Below, one piece after another: positions 17,313 to 25,321 of a DNA stretch of 64,000 bases; the stretch's first letter is position 1; each line of letters begins with the position of its first letter. The notes beneath the pieces were generated by a model. It did no database searches. It saw nothing but the letters and a program-made list of their open reading frames with translations, and had not been told where the DNA came from. The DNA is from Nocardioides sp. zg-1230. GTDB taxonomy: Bacteria; Actinomycetota; Actinomycetes; Propionibacteriales; Nocardioidaceae. The stretch is from positions 558,001 through 622,000 of the forward strand of contig NZ_JABJQZ010000001.1 of the NCBI RefSeq assembly GCF_013155335.1, given 5' to 3'. A program made the position numbers and the translations under genes.

Positions 17313-19051
17313 GCGGGCACCTCCACGAGGGTCGGGGCGAGCTCCACCACGCGGTCGACGTGCTCGAGCACGGCCGGGTCGTGGGTCAGCACGACCACCG
17401 TCCGCTCGCGAGGGCGGGTCGTGAGCGCCACCATCAGCCGTCGCGCCGCCTCGGCGTCGAGCCCGGTCGTCGGCTCGTCGAGCACGAGCACGCGTCCCGG
17501 GCGCAGCAGGGCACGAGCCACCGCGAGCCGCTGCCGTTGCCCGCCCGAGAGGGTCCGACCGCGCTGGCCGATGCGGGTGGCGTAGCCGTGCGGAAGGGCC
17601 TCGACGAAGTCGTGCGCCCCGGCGTCGCGGGCCGCCGCGCGCACCTCGGCGCGCGTGGCGTCGGAACGCCCCAGGACGAGGTTGTCATGGACTGTCGCGT
17701 CGAGCATCAGCTGCTCCTGGTGGACGACGGTGACGGCCTCGCGGACGGACGCCGCGGTGTGCGCGGCGACGTCGTGCCCGTCGATCTCCACGACGCCGGA
17801 GTCGGCGACGAGCTGCCGCGCCAGCAGCCGGCCGAGGGTGGACTTGCCCGCACCGCTGGGACCGACGAGGGCCACCACCTCGCCCGCAGCGACGTCGAGC
17901 GAGACGTCCTCGAGCGCCGGGCGCTGCGCGCCGGGATAGGTGTACGACACCTCGCGCACCGTCAGCGTCCCCGGTCCGGGAGGCAGCGGGCTGGCGCCGT
18001 CGCGGTCACCGCCGGCGGGTTCGTCGAGCAGCTCCACGACCCGCTCGACGCCCGCGCTCGCGGAGTAGAGGGCGGGCACCAGGTCGGCCAACGTCCGTAC
18101 CGGCCCGAAGCACTGCATGAGGAGGGTGAGGAACGCCAGCAGCCCGCCCAGCGTGAGCCGCCCGTCGGCCAGCGACCAGACGCCGAGCCCGACGACGACC
18201 AGCACGCCGACCAGCTCGGCCAGGTCGACGAGCGGGAGGAAGAGCGCGCGGATGCGGCTGGCGGCCAGCTCGGCGCCCGCGATGGCGCGGTTGTGGTCGT
18301 CGTACGACGCCACGGCGCGGTCCTCGCGGCCGTAGGACTGCACGAGCGCGGCGTTGCCCAGCGCCTCCTCGGTGACGCTGCCGAGCGAGCCGCCGCGCCG
18401 GCGACGCTCCCGCGAGACGTCGCGGGTGAGCCGGGCGAAGCGGGTGGAGACCCACCAGAAGAGGGGGACGACCACGAGCGAGGCGAGCGCGAGCTGCCAG
18501 TCCATCCACACGAGCGCGCCGACCAGCACGAGCAGGCGCACCAGCGCGCCGACGCCTTCACTGACCTGCGACACCATGAACCGCTCGACCGCGGCGACGT
18601 CGGAGGTCAGCCGCGTGAGGGTGTCGCCGAGCCGTCGGCGGTCGTGGGTCGCCGCCGGCAGCGAGAGCACGTGGGCGAAGACGTCACGGCGCAGGTCGAC
18701 GAGGAAGCGCTGCGAGACGTACGTCCCCAGGTAGTCGTCGCCCCCGGAGACGATCCCGCTGGCGACGTTGAGGCCGATGTAGAGCAGCGCGAGCACGAGG
18801 AGCGGTTCGAACGCGGCCGGCACCAGCACGTCGTCGACGAGCCGCTGGTAGAGGAACGCCTCGGCGACCGCGATCGCCGGCGCAGCCGTGAGGAGGAGCA
18901 GCCCGAGCAGCAGCCAGCCGCGCAGGGGACGCAGCCGCGGCCAGAACCGGCGGGCGATGTCGACCGGTCGGAGCGCGGCAGCGACGTCGACGAGGGCCTG
19001 CTGCTCGGGGGCAGCGCGCAGCAGGCCGGCAGCGCGGCGGCGGAGGGACAT
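17309..19051 (-). CDS. ABC exporter, fused permease and ATPase
   Basis: 580 residues from ATG 19051, preceded by AGGAG at good spacing. The N-terminal half has about six membrane helices (about residues 45-310) of the type I exporter fold. The C-terminal half has Walker A VGPSGAGKST, signature LSGGQRQRLAVARAL, Walker B VLVLDEPTTGLD and an H-loop VVVLTHD. It should act as a homodimer, exporting a peptide, lipid or drug. There is no N-terminal C39 peptidase domain. It lies between an Arg-rich small gene and a protein kinase on one strand; a 15-bp hairpin separates it from the small gene. Substrate unknown. Confidence 0.92.
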   Translation of the reverse strand: MSLRRRAAGLLRAAPEQQALVDVAAALRPVDIARRFWPRLRPLRGWLLLGLLLLTAAPAIAVAEAFLYQRLVDDVLVPAAFEPLLVLALLYIGLNVASGIVSGGDDYLGTYVSQRFLVDLRRDVFAHVLSLPAATHDRRRLGDTLTRLTSDVAAVERFMVSQVSEGVGALVRLLVLVGALVWMDWQLALASLVVVPLFWWVSTRFARLTRDVSRERRRRGGSLGSVTEEALGNAALVQSYGREDRAVASYDDHNRAIAGAELAASRIRALFLPLVDLAELVGVLVVVGLGVWSLADGRLTLGGLLAFLTLLMQCFGPVRTLADLVPALYSASAGVERVVELLDEPAGGDRDGASPLPPGPGTLTVREVSYTYPGAQRPALEDVSLDVAAGEVVALVGPSGAGKSTLGRLLARQLVADSGVVEIDGHDVAAHTAASVREAVTVVHQEQLMLDATVHDNLVLGRSDATRAEVRAAARDAGAHDFVEALPHGYATRIGQRGRTLSGGQRQRLAVARALLRPGRVLVLDEPTTGLDAEAARRLMVALTTRPRERTVVVLTHDPAVLEHVDRVVELAPTLVEVPA

Positions 19052-19105
19052 GGGAGCTCCTGCGACAGGGCGATGGGGGTCGGCGGGGGGTCGGCGACGA
19101 GCGGG

Positions 19106-19142
19106 ACGGGTGGGCGGCCCGGGGGTGGGGCCGCCCACCCGT
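19106..19142 (-). terminator. 15-bp hairpin between peptide gene and ABC exporter
   Basis: ACGGGTGGGCGGCCC (19106-19120) pairs perfectly with GGGCCGCCCACCCGT (19128-19142) around a 7-nt loop. It lies 25 nt beyond the small gene's stop and 55 nt before the exporter start. It would reduce read-through so that the peptide gene is expressed more than the exporter and kinase. Confidence 0.6.
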
Positions 19143-19166
19143 CGTGGTGGCGCAGCGGGGCGGCGC

Positions 19167-19307
19167 TCAGCTGGAGCGCGAGCGCGACCGGCTGCGGTTG
19201 CGACGGCGCCGACGACGCCGGCGACGGCGTCCGTCGTCGCTGGAGGAGTCGCCGCGGCGGGCCTGGACGGCCGGCGTGAGGGCGGTGAGGATTCCGGATC
19301 GGGCCAT
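19167..19307 (-). CDS. 46-residue poly-Arg / RS-repeat peptide
   Basis: ATG 19307 follows AAGGAGG at 5-nt spacing, a strong start. The peptide has an N-terminal segment MARSGILTALTPAVQARRG, then DSSSDDG, then ten consecutive Arg, then NRSRSRSRSS at the C-terminus. There is no Cys, so it is not a lanthipeptide or disulphide bacteriocin. It is followed by a hairpin and then an ABC exporter and a protein kinase on the same strand. Possible roles are a nucleic-acid-binding peptide or an exported or phosphorylated peptide; none is shown by the sequence. The RS tail resembles eukaryotic SR-kinase substrates only superficially. Confidence 0.6.
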   Translation of the reverse strand: MARSGILTALTPAVQARRGDSSSDDGRRRRRRRRRRNRSRSRSRSS

Positions 19308-19441
19308 GGTGGCCTCCTTCGGTTGCGGTGTCCGGGTCTTCCCCGGCTGACGTGGAGGACTCTGGTCGCGCGTCATGACGTGACGATGAGTTGTCGGTGA
19401 GAGCGCCCTCATGGAGCCGGGCCATGCCTTAGGTTCGGCGC

Positions 19442-20776
19442 ATGACCGACCGCGTGGTCACCGCGCTGCAGGCTCTCGTCCGCATCCCCACCGTCTCCGA
19501 CCGCGACCCGGCACGCGTCGACAGCGACGCCTTCGACCGGCTGCTGGCCGAGCTGGCGACGCAGTTCCCCCTGCTCCACGAGCGGCTGGACCTGACGCGG
19601 GTCGGCAGCCACGGCCTCCTCTTCCGGTGGGCGGGCGCGAGCGCCGAGCGCCCGGTCGTGCTGATGGCCCACCTCGACGTCGTACCCGTCGACGAGGACG
19701 CGCCCTGGCAGCACGACCCCTTCGGCGGCGAGGTCCACGACTCCCCCACCGGGCCGGCGATCTGGGGTCGCGGCACCCTCGACGACAAGGGCTGCGTCGC
19801 CGCGATCTGCGCGGCCGTCGAGACGCTGCTCGAGGCCGGGCACGAGCCCGCGCAGGACGTGTGGCTGTCCTTCGGCTGCGACGAGGAGGTCAGTGGCACG
19901 GCGGCGGTCGAGGCCGTCGAGGTGCTGCGCGGACGCGGCGTCACCCCGTGGCTGGTGCTCGACGAGGGTGGCGCGATCGCGGCCGGCGCCTTCCCCGGCG
20001 TGAAGGCGCCGCTCGGCGTCATCGGCGTCACCGAGAAGGGCACCACCTCGCTCGAGCTGGTGGCCGAGGGGCGCGGCGGGCACGCCTCGACACCCGCGCG
20101 CAACGGCCCCACGGCCCGCATCGCCCGCGCGATCCTGCGCATCGAGAAGTCGCCCTTCCCGGCATCCGCGCCCGCGCCCACGCTGGAGCTGATGCGCCGC
20201 CTGGCGCCGCACGTGCCACTACCGCTGCGACCCCTGCTCGGCCGGGCCGACCGCCTGGCGCCGGTGGTCACGCGGGCGCTGCTCGCGGCGGGCCCGGAGG
20301 CCGCGGCCATGACGCGTACGACGGTCGCGGCCACCACGCTCAGCGGGTCCCCGGCGCTCAACGTGATCGCCTCGACCGCGAAGGCCGGCCTCAACATCCG
20401 GGTGATGGTCGGCGACACGGTCGCCGGCGTCGTCGAGCACATCAGGAAGGCCGTCGACGACGACTCGATCCGCATCGACGTGGTCGAGTCCGGCGAGCCG
20501 TCGCCGGTCTCGCCGATGGACGACGCCTTCGAGCTGCTCGAGGCCTGCATCGGCGACGTCTTCCCCGACGCGGTCGCGACGCCCTACGTGATGATGGCGG
20601 CGACCGACTCGCGGCACTTCACCGCGATCAGCGATCACGTCTACCGCTTCGCCCCCTTCCGGATGACCAAGGCGCAGCGCGAGGCGATCCACTCCTACGA
20701 CGAGCACATCGGCGTGGCCGCCCTCGTCGACGGCGCCCGGTGGTACCAGCTGCTGATCGAGAGGCTCCCTGCATGA
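19442..20776 (+). CDS. M20-family metallopeptidase (dipeptidase-like)
   Basis: 444 residues. M20 metal motifs are in order: LMAHLDVVPVDE (His/Asp), WGRGTLDDKG (bridging Asp), SFGCDEEVSGT (catalytic and metal Glu), then a central dimerisation domain with GGHASTPARNGPT, and a late His near the C-terminus (TDSRHFTAISDH). The long form with PF.G.....IWGRG fits the PM20D1/carboxypeptidase S-like branch, which cleaves or forms N-acyl amino acids or dipeptides. It is probably cytoplasmic, as no signal peptide is present. The stop overlaps the ATG of a 22-codon frame leading into the MFS gene. Confidence 0.88.
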   Translation: MTDRVVTALQALVRIPTVSDRDPARVDSDAFDRLLAELATQFPLLHERLDLTRVGSHGLLFRWAGASAERPVVLMAHLDVVPVDEDAPWQHDPFGGEVHDSPTGPAIWGRGTLDDKGCVAAICAAVETLLEAGHEPAQDVWLSFGCDEEVSGTAAVEAVEVLRGRGVTPWLVLDEGGAIAAGAFPGVKAPLGVIGVTEKGTTSLELVAEGRGGHASTPARNGPTARIARAILRIEKSPFPASAPAPTLELMRRLAPHVPLPLRPLLGRADRLAPVVTRALLAAGPEAAAMTRTTVAATTLSGSPALNVIASTAKAGLNIRVMVGDTVAGVVEHIRKAVDDDSIRIDVVESGEPSPVSPMDDAFELLEACIGDVFPDAVATPYVMMAATDSRHFTAISDHVYRFAPFRMTKAQREAIHSYDEHIGVAALVDGARWYQLLIERLPA

Positions 20777-20841
20777 ACACCCCACGACGTTCTTCTCCCC
20801 CGCTTCGCTCCTCCGAACAACGCCGCAGGGACCCCGCATGA
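20773..20841 (+). CDS. Possible 22-residue linker ORF
   Basis: ATG 20773 overlaps the M20 stop (ATGA), and its own TGA at 20839-20841 overlaps the ATG of the MFS gene (ATGA). A GAGAGG lies upstream at plausible spacing. The product, MNTPRRSSPPLRSSEQRRR..., is basic and unstructured. Exact coupling at both ends suggests a translational linker, but no homology is known to me and chance is possible. Confidence 0.3.
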   Translation: MNTPRRSSPPLRSSEQRRRDPA

Positions 20842-22319
20842 GCGAGATCCCGCCGACCCCGCTCCAGCTCCCGCCCGCCCACACCGCCGTGAAGGGGCTG
20901 GCCGCGATCGTCGGCTTCCTGGTGCTGGTGGAGTTCGCCAGCGGGATCCTGCAGGGCTACTACACGCCGATCTACCCGCAGATCGCCGAGCACCTGTCGA
21001 TCAGCGAGGGCGACATCAACTGGTTCGAGGCCGCCCAGCTGATCGTCAGCGCCCTCTGCATCCCGCTGCTCGCGCGCCTCGGTGACCTGTCCGGGCACAA
21101 ACGCGTGCTGCTCGTCTCGACCGCCGTGACCGCGCTCGGCTCGTGGTGGTTGGCGTTCGCACCGTCCTTCACGACCTTCCTCGTCGGCTGGGCGATCCAG
21201 GGCGCGTACGTCGTGTGGCTGCCGCTGGAGATCGCGATCATCCACCGCCGTACGCGGCGCTCCGGCCGCCAGGAGCTGCTCACCCGGCGCGGCGCCGCGA
21301 TCCTCGTCGGATCCCTCGAGCTGGCCGTGATCGTGGGTGCACTCAGCAGCGGCCTGCTCGTCGACTCCCTCGACATGAACCTCCTGCTCGCCCTGCCCGC
21401 CGTCGTGGTGACGGCGGTCTTCTTCGTCATCCTCTTCGGCATCGAGCAGGCGCCCGGCGACGACACCGGTGGCATCGACTGGACCGGCCTGGCGCTGGTC
21501 ACGGTCGCCCTCGGCGTGCTGATGGGCGGCCTGGTGTGGCTGCGGCTCGACGGCGCGGGCTCCCTGCTCGGCTGGGGCACGATCGCGCTGTCCGTCGTGG
21601 TGTTCGCTGCGTTCTGGCGCTTCGAGCTCCAGCACCCCGACCCCATCGTCGACGTCCGCCTGCTCTCCAGCCCGGCGCAGTGGCCCGTCCAGGTCACCGC
21701 CTTCCTGTTCGGCATCCCGGTCCTGGGCGGGCAGATCCCGCTGTCGACCTATGCCCAGGCCGACCCGGCCGAGCGCGGCTACGGGCTCGGCGCCGACCCG
21801 GCCTTCATCTCCACGCTGATCGGCCTCTACGTCGTGACGTTGGCGATCGGCGCGTTCACCCTGCCGCTGACGACGCGGCTGCTCGGCGGCGTACGACGCG
21901 CGCTGGTCGTCGCGTGCTGCCTCGTCGGCCTGGGCTACCTGCTGTGGCTGCCCTTCAACTCCGAGACGTGGCACGCCCTGGTCAACATGGGCATCGCCGG
22001 CCTCGGGTCGGGTGCGCTGGTCGCCGCGCTGCCGGCCGCCGCGGCCGCCGCCGCGCCGCCCGAGCGCACCGGCATCGCGACCGGCATGACCAACGGCACC
22101 AAGACCGTCGGCGGTGCGATCGCCTCGGCCGTGTTCGCGATCGCGCTCACCGCGACCGGCTCGCTCGACGCCACGTCGGAGCAGGTGGCTCCCTTCGGCG
22201 GCTACCTCACCGTCTGGGCCGTCTGCGCCGGCGCGTCGTTCCTCGCCGCGCTCGCGCTGCTCGCGGCTCCGGCGCACGCCTTCAGCGACCGGCCGACATC
22301 TTCAGCGATCCCCGGCTGA
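20838..22319 (+). CDS. MFS transporter, 14-helix DHA2-like
   Basis: 493 residues with about fourteen hydrophobic helices, the size of the DHA2 drug:H+ antiporter group. The N-terminal half has LLARLGDLSGHKRVLLV, an MFS motif A variant. A long hydrophilic loop with QADPAERGYG follows helix 8. It follows the M20 peptidase and may share its transcript through the 22-codon linker, which hints at export or import of peptide or acyl-amino-acid products, but this is weak. The stop codon lies inside the loop of a perfect 9-bp hairpin (22307-22328), part of a repeated terminator-like element. Confidence 0.88.
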   Translation: MSEIPPTPLQLPPAHTAVKGLAAIVGFLVLVEFASGILQGYYTPIYPQIAEHLSISEGDINWFEAAQLIVSALCIPLLARLGDLSGHKRVLLVSTAVTALGSWWLAFAPSFTTFLVGWAIQGAYVVWLPLEIAIIHRRTRRSGRQELLTRRGAAILVGSLELAVIVGALSSGLLVDSLDMNLLLALPAVVVTAVFFVILFGIEQAPGDDTGGIDWTGLALVTVALGVLMGGLVWLRLDGAGSLLGWGTIALSVVVFAAFWRFELQHPDPIVDVRLLSSPAQWPVQVTAFLFGIPVLGGQIPLSTYAQADPAERGYGLGADPAFISTLIGLYVVTLAIGAFTLPLTTRLLGGVRRALVVACCLVGLGYLLWLPFNSETWHALVNMGIAGLGSGALVAALPAAAAAAAPPERTGIATGMTNGTKTVGGAIASAVFAIALTATGSLDATSEQVAPFGGYLTVWAVCAGASFLAALALLAAPAHAFSDRPTSSAIPG

Positions 22320-22366
22320 CCGGGGATCCCTGCACATGTCGGCCCGTGCACGGCCTGACAAGTGCA
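22307..22366. repeat. Composite two-hairpin repeat, copy 1
   Basis: Hairpin one: GATCCCCGG (22307-22315), loop CTGA, CCGGGGATC (22320-22328). It spans the MFS stop codon. Hairpin two: TGCACATGTC (22331-22340) with GACAAGTGCA (22357-22366), one mismatch. The same two-part element occurs in opposite orientation at 49521-49577. Terminator or REP-like element. Confidence 0.65.
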
Positions 22367-22441
22367 GGCAGTGCCTGACTCATCGCCGCGATCAGTCGAC
22401 GCCGAGACGTTGGCGGCCGTGCCCGCGCCGCCCAGGGCGGG

Positions 22442-23248
22442 TCAGGCACCCGGGCGCTGCTCGCGGGAGCTGAACACCGACTCCGGCCGCTCCAGCCGCA
22501 CCCCGTCGACGGTGAGGTCGACCAGCTCGTTGTAGAACGCCACCCGGCCGGCGACCGTCCCCACCGCCGGCGCAGGTGTGGAGTAGGACCATGCGAGGTT
22601 GGCGATCCCGGGCGGGCCCGGCCAGCTCCAGTAGCCGTCGGTCCGGCCCTTGTACGGGCAGTACGAGACGTTGTCGGTCGGCTCCATCAGGTCGAGCCGG
22701 ACGTCCTCGACCGGCAGGTAGAACCGGGTCGGGAGGTGCGTCTCGAAGAGCAGCACCGGCCGGTCGCTGCGTGCGAGGGTCACGCCGTCGACGGCCACCT
22801 CCACCTGGCGCGAGCTCGCGATGGCCTCGACCCGCTTGTGCGGGTCGCGCGGGTGCCCGGTGACCGGCTCGTCCTCCTCCGTCCAGTCGAGCAGCCCCGG
22901 CTCCCACGTCAGCACGACGCGGTCGGCGACCGCCTCGTCGTCCAGAGTCCACGCGGACGCGGGCAGCAGGTGACCTCCCACCTCGAGGTCGTACCACTGC
23001 ACCACCGCGACCTGCGGGCTGAAGAAGGAGAATCCCTCGCGGTCGGGCGGGTCAGTCGGCGCGAGGACCCCCTCGGCGACCTCGTCGCGCCGGAAGGCGT
23101 AGACCGGCGGGAACCTGCCCTGCCAGACGAGAAGGGGCTCGCGGGACTCGACGACCACCTCACCGGCGAGGCGACCCCGGACCCACTTGTCGATCGGCTC
23201 GGTCCGCACCATCTCGCCAGTGTGCTCCCGCTCCGGGCGCCGCGCCAT
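22442..23248 (-). CDS. DUF427-family protein, two-domain
   Basis: 268 residues from ATG 23248; ATG 23212 is an alternative start. DUF427 hallmarks are visible: LLVWQGRFPPVYAFRRDEV in the first half and VLLFETHLPTRFYLPVEDV, then CPYKGRTDGYWSW, in the second half, so the protein looks like two tandem DUF427 units. This family is common in actinobacteria and has no established reaction. There are no membrane segments. It is followed on the same strand by nothing before 22319; the upstream neighbour (23264-23893) ends 15 nt before this gene, so the two may share a transcript. Confidence 0.85.
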   Translation of the reverse strand: MARRPEREHTGEMVRTEPIDKWVRGRLAGEVVVESREPLLVWQGRFPPVYAFRRDEVAEGVLAPTDPPDREGFSFFSPQVAVVQWYDLEVGGHLLPASAWTLDDEAVADRVVLTWEPGLLDWTEEDEPVTGHPRDPHKRVEAIASSRQVEVAVDGVTLARSDRPVLLFETHLPTRFYLPVEDVRLDLMEPTDNVSYCPYKGRTDGYWSWPGPPGIANLAWSYSTPAPAVGTVAGRVAFYNELVDLTVDGVRLERPESVFSSREQRPGA

Positions 23249-23263
23249 GGACGGTCGTCGCCG

Positions 23264-23893
23264 TCAGCTCGTGAGCGCCACCTCGAGGCGGCCCAGCCCG
23301 GGACCGGTGAGGTCGGCCAGCGCCTCGGACCGGCCGGAGGTCGTCAGCAGGAGGGACACCAGCGGACCGTGCACCTCGTCCCCCTCGCCGTGGCGCCAGT
23401 CGGTGTCCGTCGCGACCAGGCGGAGCCGCGCGACGCGCTGCTTGCCGCCTCCCAGCCCGACGGACGTCCTGAGCTGGTGGGCCAGCGCGCGCTGGACCGT
23501 CTCGGTCGGGTAGTCGCGGCGCAACCCGAGCGGGCGCCGGATGTCTTCCCCGTGGACGACCTCCTCGACGAGCCGGCTGTCGAGGGGCGCGGGAGGAGTC
23601 GTACGACGTCCCGCCACCGCCCGCAGCCGATCGAGCGTCTCTGCGGGGGTCGCGCCCTTCTCACGCGCGACCCCGGTGTCGTTCTGGCGGTCGAAGTCGA
23701 ACCGCGCGCGCACCATGGCGACCACGATGCCGAGCCGCGTGGTCCGCGCGTTGTCGATGAGGTGCGCGGCGACGTCGTGCACCGTCCAGCCGCCGCACAG
23801 CGACGGCACCTCCCACTGCTCAGGCGTGAGCCCGTCCAGGTCGTCGATGAGCGCCCTGCGCTCACGGTGCACCAGCTCCCACACGTCGGTCAT
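23264..23893 (-). CDS. Maleylpyruvate isomerase / DinB-fold mycothiol-dependent protein
   Basis: 209 residues from ATG 23893. The N-terminal helix MTDVWELVHRERRALIDDL and the block CGGWTVHDVAAHLIDN match the mycothiol-dependent maleylpyruvate isomerase N-terminal domain, a four-helix DinB-like fold with His metal ligands (VHDVAAH). The second domain is small and variable. Such proteins use mycothiol, the actinobacterial thiol, but the specific substrate here is not evident and most paralogs are uncharacterised. It is probably co-transcribed with the DUF427 gene 15 nt downstream. Confidence 0.82.
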   Translation of the reverse strand: MTDVWELVHRERRALIDDLDGLTPEQWEVPSLCGGWTVHDVAAHLIDNARTTRLGIVVAMVRARFDFDRQNDTGVAREKGATPAETLDRLRAVAGRRTTPPAPLDSRLVEEVVHGEDIRRPLGLRRDYPTETVQRALAHQLRTSVGLGGGKQRVARLRLVATDTDWRHGEGDEVHGPLVSLLLTTSGRSEALADLTGPGLGRLEVALTS

Positions 23894-23951
23894 GCGGTCA
23901 CCCTGACAGGGCGCACGGACAGTGGCGCCCGGACAGTGGCGCCCGGACGGG

Positions 23952-24203
23952 TCAGCCGCCGGCGTGCGGCCGGTTGGCGAGCGCAACGGCGCTGTCGTCG
24001 GCGGGCATGACGAACCACAGGATCGGGTAGACCAGGAACTGGCTGCCCGGGAGCACCATCAGCAGCACGAGGAAGAGCAAGCGCGAGACCCAGGGGCCGA
24101 GGCCGACCCGGCGACCGATCCCGGCACAGACGCCGCCGAGGATGCCGCGGTCCGTCGAGCGGACCAGCCCGTTGCGGGCGAAGAAGGCGCGTACGTCGTC
24201 CAT
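23952..24203 (-). CDS. PspC-domain membrane protein
   Basis: 83 residues from ATG 24203, with GGAGG at 7-nt spacing. Residues about 15-75 are a PspC domain: LVRSTDRGILGGVCAGIGRR, then two adjacent hydrophobic segments (LLFLVLLMVLPGSQFLVYPILWFVM). PspC proteins act in envelope-stress responses, often as small membrane regulators. No pspA-like gene is adjacent. It is divergent from the DUF1992 gene at 24349. Confidence 0.88.
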   Translation of the reverse strand: MDDVRAFFARNGLVRSTDRGILGGVCAGIGRRVGLGPWVSRLLFLVLLMVLPGSQFLVYPILWFVMPADDSAVALANRPHAGG

Positions 24204-24348
24204 GGTGTTCCTCCGGTCGGTGCGGGTGTTGGTCCCAGAATGCCTCGCAGCACGCCGCCGCACCATCGGGGTCAGCCCCTGCCCCACCCCGAGCCGTGGC
24301 CCGGGGCTCCCCCGGGCGACCTAGGCTGGGCGGACGGAGGTGATCGTG

Positions 24349-24915
24349 ATGTCCGACCTCGAGCCGTCCCCCGACGAGTCCGGTGTGGAGCCCGTCCGCA
24401 AGGAGCGCGAGCGCGACGACCGCACCGGCCGCTCCGCCGCAGCCGCCCGCATCGCGCAGCAGGCCACCTGGGTGGACCTGCAGGTACGCCGGGCGATGGA
24501 GCGCGGCGAGTTCGACGACCTGCCCGGCCAGGGCAAGCCCATCGAGGACCTCGGCGTCGAGCACGACCCGGACTGGTGGGTCAAGAAGCTCGTCGAGCGC
24601 GAGAACATCGCCCTGCTGCCGCCCGCCATCGCCCTGCGCAAGGAGGACGCCGAGCTCCACGACCGGCTCGACGACATCACGGCCGAGAGCGAGGTGCGGC
24701 GCGAGCTCGACGACTTCAACAGGCGGGTGGTCGAGACCCGGCGACAGCTGCAGGGCGGCCCACCGGTCGTGACCCCCACCCGCGACGTCGACGCCGAGGT
24801 CTCGGCCTGGCGCGAACGGCGTACCGCCCGGATCGAGGCGCAGCGTGCAGCTCTGGCCGCGAACCGGCCTGTGCCGCGCAAGCAGCCCTGGTGGAACCGC
24901 CGGCGCAACCGCTGA
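24349..24915 (+). CDS. DUF1992 (DnaJ-homologue C28-like) protein
   Basis: 188 residues from ATG 24349, chosen over GTG 24340 because GGAGG lies 8 nt upstream of the ATG. The conserved block VDLQVRRAMERGEFDDLPGQ, then GKPIEDL and DPDWWVKKLVERENI, is the DUF1992 domain (related to the conserved part of DNAJC28). The C-terminal half is a charged helix with basic tail. Soluble; function not established in bacteria. It is convergent with the nuoA remnant, 13 nt apart. Confidence 0.88.
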   Translation: MSDLEPSPDESGVEPVRKERERDDRTGRSAAAARIAQQATWVDLQVRRAMERGEFDDLPGQGKPIEDLGVEHDPDWWVKKLVERENIALLPPAIALRKEDAELHDRLDDITAESEVRRELDDFNRRVVETRRQLQGGPPVVTPTRDVDAEVSAWRERRTARIEAQRAALAANRPVPRKQPWWNRRRNR

Positions 24916-24928
24916 GGCACGCGCAGCT

Positions 24929-25207
24929 TCAGTCCCAGTCGAGCCCGCCGCGACGCCACTCGTAGGCGTAGGCGAGCGAGAGGTTCAGGATGAACAGCAT
25001 CACGGCGAGGTAGCCGAAGCTGCCGAGCTGGTCGAAGTGCACCGCCCACGGCACCAGGAACATGATCTCGACGTCGAAGATGATGAAGGTCATCGCGACG
25101 GTGTAGTAGCGCACCGGGATGGTGCGGGCGTTGCGGCCGGGATCGGAGACGGGCTGGATGCCGCACTCGTAGGAGTCGAGCCGGGCGCGGTTGTAGCGCT
25201 TCGGTCC
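24929..25207 (-). pseudogene. nuoA: Truncated NADH-quinone oxidoreductase subunit A (nuoA) remnant
   Basis: The last 92 codons of a nuoA gene are intact and well conserved: GPKRYNRARLDSYECGIQP, then RYYTVAMTFIIFDVEIMFL, PWA, and a final membrane helix ending YEWRRGGLDWD. The Cys and the acidic FDVE of the family are retained. Upstream of GPKRYN the frame loses similarity at once: the first transmembrane helix and start codon are missing, and the DNA there leads into the divergent LuxR gene. No other nuo genes are present. It is a 5'-truncated duplicate or recombination scar; a full nuoA should exist elsewhere. Confidence 0.8.
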
Positions 25208-25321
25208 CGGAGCTCCACGGGTCGCTCCTCGGTGGAGGGCGAGTGCCCCAGTCCTAGCAGGGCGACAAACAGCATCGCGTCGTCGTTGCCCCGTCGCCCC
25301 CGGCAGGACGACACTCGTCGG

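Noticed and set aside
19167..19307. Small peptide as a lanthipeptide precursor
   Set aside because: No Cys in the peptide, and the kinase lacks the lyase and cyclase domains of class III/IV synthetases.
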